From: Oscillospiraceae bacterium
GTDB lineage: Bacteria; Bacillota; Clostridia; Oscillospirales; Ruminococcaceae
Assembly (NCBI GenBank): GCA_015066115.1
Contig: SVOZ01000001.1
Coordinates: 62,001-126,000, forward strand
Direction of reading: 5' to 3'
Length of the DNA stretch: 64,000 bases
Shown here piece after piece: positions 10,424 to 19,413 of the stretch (its first letter is position 1; each line of letters starts with the position of its first letter). The position numbers and the translations under genes are program-made. The notes under the pieces are model-generated. The model was not told the origin of the DNA, did no database searches, and worked only from the letters and a program-made list of their open reading frames with translations.

Positions 10424-10925
10424 AATAACCCAATAAAATAAGAAGCAGGCTTGCGCAGAGAATGCCGTACCTGTCTTCGTCAGGGGTGCAGTAGAGCGGA
10501 AGCTCAAAAGGCTCAACTGTTTTTCCGTCTGATCTTGTAAGCCTGCGCTGAACGCTTAAAACGCATCCGTCGTCTGTAAAGCTTGAAAAGGTTACGCTGT
10601 CGCGAAGCGACATTCCGCAGGTTATAACCTCGCCGCCGCTTCTGCGTGCGATCTCGGCGTCCTCGCTGTTAGAGCTGCTAAGAATGCAGTAGCGCTCTCC
10701 AAAAATGCTTTTTGCGGTAAAACAGCCGTTTAAAATTAAAATTGCACCGCTCGCTTGTATGTTGAGCGGACTTTTTTCAAAAATAACTGTCAGATTATTA
10801 GAATTTACCTCGGAAATAATTCTTCCGCTTGAAATCTCGGTTATATCGGTTTTTTCTCTCAGACGTTTGCAAACGGTCTTGCGAAATGTGCTGTCAACAT
10901 CCCGACCGGCAAAAATAGCAAGCAT
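10419..10925 (-). CDS. Hypothetical protein
   Basis: 168 aa ORF in correct intergenic context; no family recognised. Confidence 0.55.
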   Translation of the reverse strand: MLAIFAGRDVDSTFRKTVCKRLREKTDITEISSGRIISEVNSNNLTVIFEKSPLNIQASGAILILNGCFTAKSIFGERYCILSSSNSEDAEIARRSGGEVITCGMSLRDSVTFSSFTDDGCVLSVQRRLTRSDGKTVEPFELPLYCTPDEDRYGILCASLLLILLGYL

Positions 10926-11002
10926 TTTTTCCTCCCAAATAAAAGGATTTTAATGTTTTTTAGGCGTCTTTTTTAAAATACCACAATTTGCGAAAATAAT
11001 TC

Positions 11003-11031
11003 TTGATATTTTGTAATTTTTTTGATATACT
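11003..11031 (+). promoter_or_regulatory. SigA-type promoter of SRP RNA
   Basis: TTGATA-17 nt-TATACT upstream of the SRP RNA. Confidence 0.7.
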
Positions 11032-11052
11032 TTTATAGGTCGAGAATATATA

Positions 11053-11175
11053 GCCTTATATGAACGGGTTGGCCCTGTGCGACGGCAGGCTGTGAACCAT
11101 GTCAGGCGGGGAACCGAGCAGCATTAAGCGGTTTTTGCCGTGTGCCGCAGTTTAGCCTGCCCGTTCATATAAGGC
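11053..11175 (+). ncRNA. ffs: Bacterial small signal recognition particle RNA
   Basis: Perfect 16-bp terminal stem gccttatatgaacggg/cccgttcatataaggc; core ATGTCAGGCGGGGAACCGAGCAGCA with GGAA tetraloop and GCAGC internal loop. Confidence 0.93.
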
Positions 11176-11209
11176 AATATGTTTGATTAAAACTTTTTGC
11201 GTTTTTCTA

Positions 11210-11238
11210 TTGACAGAACACCGCGAATTGTGTATAAT
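11210..11238 (+). promoter_or_regulatory. SigA-type promoter of tRNA-Ser
   Basis: TTGACA-17 nt-TATAAT. Confidence 0.75.
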
Positions 11239-11260
11239 AATTAAGCGTTTTAACGCATAC

Positions 11261-11351
11261 GGAGAGGTGGCTGAGCTGGCCTAAGGCGCACGATTGGAAA
11301 TCGTGTAACGGTTAACCCCGTTCGAGGGTTCGAATCCCTCTCTCTCCGCCA
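11261..11351 (+). tRNA. tRNA-Ser (anticodon GGA), CCA encoded
   Basis: Acceptor ggagagg/tctctcc, anticodon loop ttGGAaa, long variable arm, T-arm gggTTCGAatccc. Confidence 0.95.
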
Positions 11352-11352
11352 A

Positions 11353-11384
11353 AAAATCCAAGTCTTCGGACTTGGATTTTTTTA
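11353..11384 (+). terminator. tRNA-Ser terminator hairpin
   Basis: aaatccaagtcttcggacttggatttttttat. Confidence 0.8.
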
Positions 11385-11385
11385 T

Positions 11386-11578
11386 CCATTGCGAATGCAA
11401 TGGTATATCATCACGCAGTATGCGTGTATATCATCAAAGGCGGCACACCGCCTTTGTATCTCATCACACCTTTAGGTGTGCATCAAAAAACTTTCGCAAT
11501 GATGATATACAAAACTTCGTTTTGATGATATGCAATTTCTTCGAAATTGATGATATACACGGCTTCACCGTGATTATA
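11386..11578. repeat. Hairpin array A
   Basis: Hairpins at 11386-11403, 11413-11425, 11436-11455, 11466-11479, 11511-11523, 11534-11548, 11559-11571, separated on the left by (G)TATATCATC-type linkers and on the right by GATGATATRC, i.e. the reverse complement. Confidence 0.9.
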
Positions 11579-11625
11579 ATATGTAGGTGTTTGAATAATA
11601 TAATAAAGAAAAGGGCGATGATTGT

Positions 11626-11970
11626 ATGGACAAAACTATTTTTGAACAAGAACCAGATGTAGAAGTTCTGTTTGAATTTATTGGAACAAGAAAACATCCT
11701 GCTGCAGATGGTTACCGTCCTCATCATTTGGTGACAGGGGATTATTTGACAACGGGCATTCATCACTATTATGATGTACAGACTGTTTCCCCTAACGGTA
11801 CAGCCAAAGGTACAATCACATTTCTTTCTCCTGAAGCCTATCCAAACAGTCTATGGGTGGACAAGAAGATTAATATTCAAGAAGGCGAACGTATTGTGGG
11901 ATATGCCACTATACTTAAAGTTTTTAATCCTATCTTGTTAGGCGAATGCGATGCAAAATGCACCCCCTAA
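11626..11970 (+). CDS. Stand-alone EF-Tu C-terminal (domain 3)-like protein
   Basis: GYRPHHLVTGDYLTTGIHHYYD...GTITFLSPEAYPNSLWVDKKINIQEGERIVGYATILKVFNP resembles EF-Tu domain 3; no GTPase domain. Confidence 0.7.
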   Translation: MDKTIFEQEPDVEVLFEFIGTRKHPAADGYRPHHLVTGDYLTTGIHHYYDVQTVSPNGTAKGTITFLSPEAYPNSLWVDKKINIQEGERIVGYATILKVFNPILLGECDAKCTP

Positions 11971-12201
11971 CCTAAAACGCACCACCTAAAATGACTTTGT
12001 GCCCCTTACTTCAAAATGGGTGCGTTTGTATCCAAATTAGTGTCAGTTCCCAAAAATCCCTGTACTTATCGTACAGGGATTTTTACTTTCTCACTACCGG
12101 ATCTTCACTTTTGCTTTTAATAGTAACTAACTTACGCCAAAATATTGAAAACTTAACTAAACTATGGTATATTAAATATAGAATATTGTGGAGGTGTCTA
12201 T

Positions 12202-12909
12202 ATGAGAAAAGTTATCTGTTTATTGGCCGTGTTGCTTTTTCTTTTGTGTGGATGTTCTCAAAATAGATGCACTTTTACAAAAAATGAAGGTGGAAACTTT
12301 GTTAGCAATGCCGGAGTAGAGTACGCACATTTGGCAAATGAAGGAATTCTCTATTATTTGGGCAATTTAGAATTTCTTGGAGGTATACAGGGCGAAGAAA
12401 AGACTTCTCAACATTTTGGGGTTTCGCATCAAACAGGAATGTTTGCTATTAAAGATGCTGACAATGACAATATACTAATCAGACACGCTCCCGATAATGA
12501 ATGGTTTGATATTTATCGCAAAACTTCGCTATCGACTTTTGACTTTTCTGTGGATAATTGTATCCGATTGGAACTTGTTTTGGGCACTGGAGACATAGAG
12601 AACGATGTAGTTCATACAGTTTGCGTCGACGGAATTGTTGATGCATCAAAAATTACAGAATTCTTATCTGATATCCGCTCACAAAAAGATCCCCGTGAGG
12701 CTGGACTGCACGAGCTAATTGAGAAACCAAACGGAATGCTTGAGAATTGTTATGTCTGTGGAACAATTTATGGCTTCTTTGAAGAAGAACCTAATTTAGT
12801 TATTCGAATGGATGTTACCTCGTATAATGATTTGGCATATTCTGTTTCTATCGAAAACAAGGAATACGTCTTGCCTGAAAAATGGATTCAGAGCCTTCAA
12901 AAAAATTAA
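12202..12909 (+). CDS. Hypothetical lipoprotein
   Basis: MRKVICLLAVLLFLLCGCSQN lipobox signal peptide; upstream ggaggtgt RBS. Confidence 0.7.
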   Translation: MRKVICLLAVLLFLLCGCSQNRCTFTKNEGGNFVSNAGVEYAHLANEGILYYLGNLEFLGGIQGEEKTSQHFGVSHQTGMFAIKDADNDNILIRHAPDNEWFDIYRKTSLSTFDFSVDNCIRLELVLGTGDIENDVVHTVCVDGIVDASKITEFLSDIRSQKDPREAGLHELIEKPNGMLENCYVCGTIYGFFEEEPNLVIRMDVTSYNDLAYSVSIENKEYVLPEKWIQSLQKN

Positions 12910-12922
12910 CGATACAAAACAA

Positions 12923-12955
12923 AAATGACACCGTCTGGTGTCATTTTTGTTTTTC
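12923..12955 (+). terminator. Hairpin terminator
   Basis: aaaatgacaccgtctggtgtcatttttgttttt. Confidence 0.75.
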
Positions 12956-13054
12956 TGGACAATTTAATGCGAAATCAAATAATAAGTTGAAAAAAGGCGG
13001 CTTTTGTGTTAAAATAAATTGTAATCAGATATTTCGATGAGAATGGGGAGTTTT

Positions 13055-15886
13055 ATGAAAAAGGTCAGCATTATAATTCCTGCCTATAATGTGCAGGACT
13101 ATATAGGCACCTGCCTTGATTCACTCGTAAATCAAACATTGCCCGATCTTGAGCTTATTATAATAAACGACGGAAGTGTTGATAACACCCGCGAGGTAAT
13201 AGAGAGTTACCGCGAAAAATATCCCGATATGATAAAGGCTTTCCATGTTGAAAATTCAGGAGCCGCCGCCGCTCGAAATGTGGGCCTTGAAAATGCGACG
13301 GGCGAATATATCGGCTTTGTTGACAGCGATGATTATGTCCGAGAGGATACCTATGAGCTTCTTTATAACGCCGCCAAAGAAAATGATGCCGGCATTGTTT
13401 GCTGTGGATATTGCCGCGAGGGAATTCACTCAACTCGAAAAATGCCTTTCGGAAACAAAAATATTCTTGCAGAGGATGTTTTTGATAAAAATATCTTTGA
13501 GCAGCCGCTTCTTTTTGATGAGGTTCCGTATCTTTGGAATAAGATTTTCCGCGCCGACATAATCAGAGATAACAACATCAGGTTTCATAAAGAGCTTCGC
13601 ATTTATGAGGATCTTGTTTTCACCTATCAGGCATTTTTATTTGCAAATAAAATCAGCCGCGTTGATGAGCATCTTTATTATTATGTCGTTTCCCGCGACA
13701 CCTCGCTTACCTATAGATTCACCGAAAAACGTTTTGACATAATGAGAGCAACCGAGCTGCTTTTAGAGTTTTATAAGAAAAACGGCTCGCTTACACCCGA
13801 GATAAAAGATGCGCTTGTTTATGTTGTCTTGAAGCACGTTTATGTTATTTTAAACCGCAGGACAAGCTTTAGCGAAAAGAAACTCAAGCTTAAATACCTT
13901 AATATGATATTTGAGTTTTTAAACAGCACCTTTCCCGAATGGAAAACCAATTTCTATTTTGAAAAGCAAAACCGCAAGGTTAAAACCTTTACATCAAAAG
14001 GCTATTGGACCTTCTGTATTTTAGTTGGCAGAATTCACGCGGTTGTGGGTAGAGCCAAAAAAATATTAAAAAGATTGCTAAACCTTCCTAAAAGAGCCTT
14101 GAAGTTCGTTTTTGGGCGTAGGGTAGGGCAACGATATGTAAGGCTTAGGAATAAACCGTTAGAATGTAAAGGGATTTTCCTTTACTCCCAGCAAGGCAGA
14201 AACCTTAACGGAAATATGTTCTACCTTGCAAAAGAACTGAGCACAAACCCCGATTATAAAGACTTTACGGTTTATCTTGGGGTAGAAAGAGCATGCCTTG
14301 TAAAATTTAAGAGCCTTTTGTCTGATTATAAAATATTAGATAGGGTAAAGCTTGTTTTTACAGATACAACTCCGATGCTCAGAGCCTTGGCACAGGCGAA
14401 ATATCTCTTTAGCGACACAAGCCTGCCAACATATTTTATTAAGCGGGAAGAGCAGATCTATTTAAACACCTGGCACGGAACGCCGCTAAAGACTCTTGGA
14501 AAAGCCACCGCTAACGACTTTTTTGATATAGCAAATGTTCAGAAAAGCTTTGTTATGGCTGATTTCCTTTTGTATCCCAATGAATTTATGCGGGATATAA
14601 TGCTCAGAGATTATATGCTCCCTGAGCTTGCTAATAATAAAATTATGCTTTGCGGCTATCCGAGAAATGAAATATTCCTTCAGAGCGGCCAAAGAAACAT
14701 CAAAAACGAGCTTGGATTAGAGGGGAAAGAGCTTGTTGCTTATATGCCCACCTGGCGCGGAAATGTTCGCGACGTAAGCTCTGATATGCAGATTGAAATA
14801 ACTGCTAATCTGCTCTCTGAAATCGACCAAAAGCTTTCTGATAATCAGATTATGTTTGTCAATATGCATCCATATGTGGGTGACAAGATCGATTTGAGCG
14901 TTTATAAAAATATCCGCAAATTCCCAAGCGGTTATGAAACCTATGAGTTTTTATCCTGTTGCGACACCCTTGTAACCGATTATTCCAGCGTTTTCTTTGA
15001 TTTTGCGGCATCGCGTAAAAAAATAGTTCTCTTTATCTATGATGAAGAGGAATATCTTGCGGATAGAGGAATGTACCTTGATATAAAGGAGCTTCCCTTT
15101 AAAAAAGCAAGAACTGCCGATGAGCTTATAAAGGCCTTAAACGGCAGAGATATTACAAAAAAGGCTTATCAGGAATTTATTGATACCTACTGTAAATATG
15201 ACCGCGCAGATGTAAGCCGCGCAATTTTAAATAGGGTGGTTCTTGATAGGGAAAGCGATCTTGTAATAGAGAATATGCCGAGGACAAACAAAAAGCGCAT
15301 TCTTTATTATGCAGGCTCTTTCGTAAACTCTAAAAGCACCGATGAATTTATAAAAGCGGCAAGCAAAACCGAGAAAACAGAGTTTGAACATCTGTTTTCT
15401 TATATAACGCGAAAGGTCAGAAGAAACGCAGAGCAGTTTAAAAAAGTTTTGCCGTATCTTAGCTTTTGGGGCCAGCTTGGAAGCTACACCCTTGTTGGAA
15501 AACTCGATTCGCTTTGCTTCCATCTTCTTAAAAACGGCAAGAAAAACTATCCCAAGATCTCAAAAAGACTGGGCAAGATCTTCGCCCTTGAAAGACAGCG
15601 CAATTATCTTGACACCGAGTTTGAGGCGGTTGTGCTCTTTGGCGATCTGTTTTATCGTAAAATATATGAGTTTGCGCATTTTCCCTGCAAAACTATTTAC
15701 TACGTAAGCTCTGAAAAACATTTTAATATGCGCGTTCATCCGTCGGTTTACAGAACCCTTGACAAAATTCTTGTCACCGATGAGCAAACTTTTGAGCTTG
15801 TAAAGAATTACTGCGGAAGTGATGAAAATCTTGAAATTATCTCTCCCGTGCAGTCGCTTAATGAGTTTGAAAAATACCTTAAATAA
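13055..15886 (+). CDS. GT2-family glycosyltransferase fused to CDP-glycerol glycerophosphotransferase (TagF-like) domain
   Basis: N-term KKVSIIIPAYNVQDYIGTCLDSLVNQTL (GT2); middle NTWHGTPLKTLGK...CGYPRNEIFL...YMPTWRG...VTDYSSVFFDFA (CDP-glycerol transferase); start taken as MKK (ORF track 13037). Confidence 0.87.
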   Translation: MKKVSIIIPAYNVQDYIGTCLDSLVNQTLPDLELIIINDGSVDNTREVIESYREKYPDMIKAFHVENSGAAAARNVGLENATGEYIGFVDSDDYVREDTYELLYNAAKENDAGIVCCGYCREGIHSTRKMPFGNKNILAEDVFDKNIFEQPLLFDEVPYLWNKIFRADIIRDNNIRFHKELRIYEDLVFTYQAFLFANKISRVDEHLYYYVVSRDTSLTYRFTEKRFDIMRATELLLEFYKKNGSLTPEIKDALVYVVLKHVYVILNRRTSFSEKKLKLKYLNMIFEFLNSTFPEWKTNFYFEKQNRKVKTFTSKGYWTFCILVGRIHAVVGRAKKILKRLLNLPKRALKFVFGRRVGQRYVRLRNKPLECKGIFLYSQQGRNLNGNMFYLAKELSTNPDYKDFTVYLGVERACLVKFKSLLSDYKILDRVKLVFTDTTPMLRALAQAKYLFSDTSLPTYFIKREEQIYLNTWHGTPLKTLGKATANDFFDIANVQKSFVMADFLLYPNEFMRDIMLRDYMLPELANNKIMLCGYPRNEIFLQSGQRNIKNELGLEGKELVAYMPTWRGNVRDVSSDMQIEITANLLSEIDQKLSDNQIMFVNMHPYVGDKIDLSVYKNIRKFPSGYETYEFLSCCDTLVTDYSSVFFDFAASRKKIVLFIYDEEEYLADRGMYLDIKELPFKKARTADELIKALNGRDITKKAYQEFIDTYCKYDRADVSRAILNRVVLDRESDLVIENMPRTNKKRILYYAGSFVNSKSTDEFIKAASKTEKTEFEHLFSYITRKVRRNAEQFKKVLPYLSFWGQLGSYTLVGKLDSLCFHLLKNGKKNYPKISKRLGKIFALERQRNYLDTEFEAVVLFGDLFYRKIYEFAHFPCKTIYYVSSEKHFNMRVHPSVYRTLDKILVTDEQTFELVKNYCGSDENLEIISPVQSLNEFEKYLK

Positions 15887-15921
15887 AAAAATCCCACCTG
15901 CGAGAGCAGGTGGGATTTTTG
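15886..15921. terminator. Hairpin terminator
   Basis: aaaaaatcccacctgcgagagcaggtgggatttttg. Confidence 0.75.
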
Positions 15922-15922
15922 C

Positions 15923-16507
15923 TTAAAGCTTTTCTGAGTCGTAAGCCGCTCTTGAGCCGCCAATAAATTTAGGCCTTGTGCGAGCGCAAACGATCGGCGC
16001 ATTTCCGATCTTTTTTATCTCAAGCCTTACAGGAACTGCAACGCTTTTAAGATGCATTCCTATCATCGTAAGACCAATGTCAATTCCGAGCGTTGCCGAA
16101 ATTTTTTCGACCGCAACGGCACAGTCAAAGTTTTCATAAGCCGTCGTGGCAAAACTTCCGCCTGCTTTTGGCTGAGGAATGACATTAACAGCCTCGTATC
16201 CGTATTTGTCGGCGGCGGCTTTTTCAATTATAACCGCGCGGTTTAAATGCTCACAGCACTGAACCGCTAAATATAAATCATTTTCCTTAATAACAGGATA
16301 AATGCCTTCAAAAAGCGCCTTTGCAACATCAAGGCTTGAATTTGTGCCTATCTTTTGGCCTAAAACCTCGCTTGATGAGCATCCTACAACAAAAATATCA
16401 TCCTTTTGCGGCTTGGCAATTTCAACAAGAGCCTTAACTGCTTTGTTAGCCTCTTCTTTTATGCTATTTAGCAATGCCTTGTCGTCAACATTGTAAACAC
16501 CTGTCAT
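15923..16507 (-). CDS. TIGR01440/DUF436 family protein
   Basis: VVGCSSSEVLGQKIG...CCEHLNRAVIIE...VPQPKAGGSFAT...DIGLTMIGMHLK. Confidence 0.85.
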   Translation of the reverse strand: MTGVYNVDDKALLNSIKEEANKAVKALVEIAKPQKDDIFVVGCSSSEVLGQKIGTNSSLDVAKALFEGIYPVIKENDLYLAVQCCEHLNRAVIIEKAAADKYGYEAVNVIPQPKAGGSFATTAYENFDCAVAVEKISATLGIDIGLTMIGMHLKSVAVPVRLEIKKIGNAPIVCARTRPKFIGGSRAAYDSEKL

Positions 16508-17277
16508 ATAAGTCCCTCCAACTCGTACACCGTAACGGCGTTTTTAAAGGTTTTGTCAAGAATTTCTTCGGTCGTAACATTTTTAAGTCCCGCCAGCACG
16601 CGCGCAACCTCGATAAGCATCGAGGAGTCACACCTCTCGCCGCGATAGGGTGTAGGCGCCATGTAAGGACAGTCGGTTTCTATAAGAAGCCTGTCAAGTG
16701 GAACAAAGGCGGCGCTTTTTTGCGCTTTAGCGGCATTTTTAAAGGTTACGACTCCGGTAAAACCAATGTATAAACCAAGGTCAAGCACCTCACGCGCCGT
16801 TTCAACACTTCCAGAAAAACAATGCACAACGCCCTTTGGCCGAAACTCTTTTAAAATTTCAAGCATATCGCCTGTAGCCTCTCGGCTGTGAATTATAACC
16901 GGCTTGTTAAGCTCCCGCGCAAGCTCTAACTGCTCTGTGAAAAACTTTTTCTGTAGATCCTTGGGGGTGTCATAATGATAATCAAGCCCTATCTCGCCGA
17001 CGGCGGCGAGCTTTTTGTTTGCCTTAAAAAGCTCTCTAAGCTTTTCAAGATATGGGCCCTTGTGCTCCTTGCAGTCAATAGGATGAATTCCTGCGCTTCC
17101 GAAAACAAAAGGGTATTTTTTTGTAAGCTCATCTATACAATAGCACCTGTCAAGGCTGCATCCAGCAAGCATAACGGCGCCAACGCCTTTGTCTTTAAGA
17201 GATGATAAAACCAGATCCCTGTCCTCGTCAAATTGCGAATTGTCATAGTGCGAGTGCGAATCGAAAATTAAAGCCAT
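16504..17277 (-). CDS. TatD family hydrolase/DNase
   Basis: FDSHSHYD, GEIGLDYHYD, IIHSREA, VVHCFSGS, IETDCPYMAP. Confidence 0.93.
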   Translation of the reverse strand: MALIFDSHSHYDNSQFDEDRDLVLSSLKDKGVGAVMLAGCSLDRCYCIDELTKKYPFVFGSAGIHPIDCKEHKGPYLEKLRELFKANKKLAAVGEIGLDYHYDTPKDLQKKFFTEQLELARELNKPVIIHSREATGDMLEILKEFRPKGVVHCFSGSVETAREVLDLGLYIGFTGVVTFKNAAKAQKSAAFVPLDRLLIETDCPYMAPTPYRGERCDSSMLIEVARVLAGLKNVTTEEILDKTFKNAVTVYELEGLI

Positions 17278-17286
17278 AATAACCTC

Positions 17287-19221
17287 TTATCTGATGCGGC
17301 TTCCGTCGGGAATAGAGGGGTCAATAAACAACACCTTAACATCATTTTCGGACACATCTGCCGCTAAGATCATTCCGCAGCTTTCCTCGTCGCAAAGCTT
17401 GGCGGGTTTTAAGTTTGCAACCAAAACTATCTTTTTACCGATAAGGTCTTCGGGAGAGTACCAAGGCGCAATTCCTGAGCAAACCTGTCTTTCGCCCTCG
17501 CCGTCATTTAAGGTGAGTTTTAAAAGCTTCTTTGCTTTCTTTATAGGCTCGCAGGCTTTGATGCTTGCAACTCTGAGCTCGACCTTTGCAAAATCCTCAA
17601 TTCCTATCTGTGCAAGACCTTCAATTTTCTTGCTTTCCTCTTTTTTGCCGTATTTTTTATCAATGTCGGCGGCAATTTCCTCAAGCTTTTTGTCAGTGTC
17701 AATGCGTGAGAAAATAATTTTTGCTTCCCCAACCTTGTGGCCGTTTTCGATTTTACCAAAGCTTGAAAGCGACTCGTAGGTGCTTACGGGGTTTCCAAGC
17801 TGAGAAAGAATTTCCTCTGCTGTCTGAGGAAGGAAAGGAGCAATTAAAACAGCGATAAAACGAATTGACTCGGTAAGATTGTAAAGAACGGTTTTAAGTC
17901 TGTCCTCTTTGCTCTCGTCCTTTGCAAGCGCCCAGGGCATAGTTTCGTCAATGTATTTGTTGCTTCTTCTGGCAAGCGATAAAATTGCTTCAAGGCTGTC
18001 GGCAACATGGAATTGCTCCATAAGCGAGTCGACCTCTTTAACGCATGAAAGAGCCTCGTTTTTAAGCTCATCATCAGAGCCTTCGCAGACATTTTTGTTT
18101 TCAACAATGCCGCCGAAATACTTGTTGCTCATAGCAATAGTGCGGTTTACAAGGTTTCCTAAGGTGTTGGCAAGGTCGGAATTGTATCTTGCAATGATGG
18201 TTTCATAGGTGATGTTTCCGTCCTGAGCATAGGGCATCTCGCTTAAGACATAATATCTAACGCCGTCGACGCCGAAATAATCAGCTAAATCATCGGCATA
18301 TATAACATTTCCCTTTGATTTGCTCATCTTGTCATTGCCTGCAAGAAGCCAGGGGTGACCGAACACCTGTTTAGGCAGCGGCTCACCGAGAGCCATAAGC
18401 ATAATAGGCCAGTAAATTGTGTGGAAACGAAGAATGTCCTTGCCGATAATGTGAACGTCAGCGGGCCAGTATTTGTTATAAAGCTCGCCACTGCCGTCGG
18501 GATCGTAGCCAAGCGCAGTAATGTAGTTAGAAAGCGCGTCTATCCAAACGTAGATTACGTGATTATCATCAAATGTAACAGGCACGCCCCATTTAAATGA
18601 GGTACGGGAAACACAGAGGTCCTGAAGACCCGGCTTTAAAAAGTTGTTTATCATCTCGTTCTTTCTTGATTCGGGATGAATGAAGTCGGGATTTTCCTCG
18701 ATGTATTTCATAAGCTTGTCGGCATATTTGCTCATCTTAAAGAAATATGCTTCCTCGCGCGTCTTTGTAACCTCTCTGCCGCAGTCGGGGCATTTTCCGT
18801 CAACAAGCTGTGTTTCGGTAAAGAAGGATTCGCAGGGGGTGCAATAAAGTCCCTCGTACTCGCTCTTGTAAATGTCGCCCTGGTCGTAGAGCTTTTTAAA
18901 TATTTTCTGAACCGCCTTAACGTGATAATCGTCGGTGGTGCGGATGAATTTGTCGTAAGAGGTGTTCATAAGGTCCCAGATGCCGCGGATCTCGCCTGCA
19001 ACCGAGTCAACATATTTTTGGGGAGTAATTCCCGCTGCGTTTGCGTATTCCTCAATTTTTTGGCCGTGCTCGTCTGTTCCTGTAAGGAAGAAAACATCGT
19101 CTCCGACAAGCCTTCTGTATCTTGCAATGGCATCGGTTAAAATGATTTCATAGGTGTTGCCTATGTGGGGCTTTCTTGAGGTGTAGGCAATAGCGGTGGT
19201 TATATAAAATTTCTTTGACAT
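17287..19221 (-). CDS. metG: Methionine--tRNA ligase
   Basis: MSKKFYITTAIAYTSRKPHIGNTYE, HGQKIEEYA, KMSKSKGNVI, C-terminal tRNA-binding domain; in-frame start moved from track start 19266. Confidence 0.95.
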   Translation of the reverse strand: MSKKFYITTAIAYTSRKPHIGNTYEIILTDAIARYRRLVGDDVFFLTGTDEHGQKIEEYANAAGITPQKYVDSVAGEIRGIWDLMNTSYDKFIRTTDDYHVKAVQKIFKKLYDQGDIYKSEYEGLYCTPCESFFTETQLVDGKCPDCGREVTKTREEAYFFKMSKYADKLMKYIEENPDFIHPESRKNEMINNFLKPGLQDLCVSRTSFKWGVPVTFDDNHVIYVWIDALSNYITALGYDPDGSGELYNKYWPADVHIIGKDILRFHTIYWPIMLMALGEPLPKQVFGHPWLLAGNDKMSKSKGNVIYADDLADYFGVDGVRYYVLSEMPYAQDGNITYETIIARYNSDLANTLGNLVNRTIAMSNKYFGGIVENKNVCEGSDDELKNEALSCVKEVDSLMEQFHVADSLEAILSLARRSNKYIDETMPWALAKDESKEDRLKTVLYNLTESIRFIAVLIAPFLPQTAEEILSQLGNPVSTYESLSSFGKIENGHKVGEAKIIFSRIDTDKKLEEIAADIDKKYGKKEESKKIEGLAQIGIEDFAKVELRVASIKACEPIKKAKKLLKLTLNDGEGERQVCSGIAPWYSPEDLIGKKIVLVANLKPAKLCDEESCGMILAADVSENDVKVLFIDPSIPDGSRIR

Positions 19222-19413
19222 ATCCTTGCTTCTCCTTGTTGTGTCAAAATTTCTACTTAGGTACATATTTATTTTATTATATAACTTTTAAATTAAAAAA
19301 TCAAATAAAAAGCGCAATAATCAGTAAAAAATATAACTTTCCCCTCAAAATGCGGAATAAAGCTTAAATAAAGCGAATATTTATCATAAAAAAGGACAAA
19401 GCATGGAGGGAAA

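Noticed and set aside
11386-11578. CRISPR array
   Set aside because: The constant element is only 7-10 nt and flips orientation at the centre, and the variable units are themselves palindromes. No cas genes are present; the same applies to 38071-38240 and 39138-39303.
11372-11766. ORFs 11372..11662 (+) and 11464..11766 (-)
   Set aside because: Translations of hairpin array A and the antisense of the EF-Tu-like ORF.
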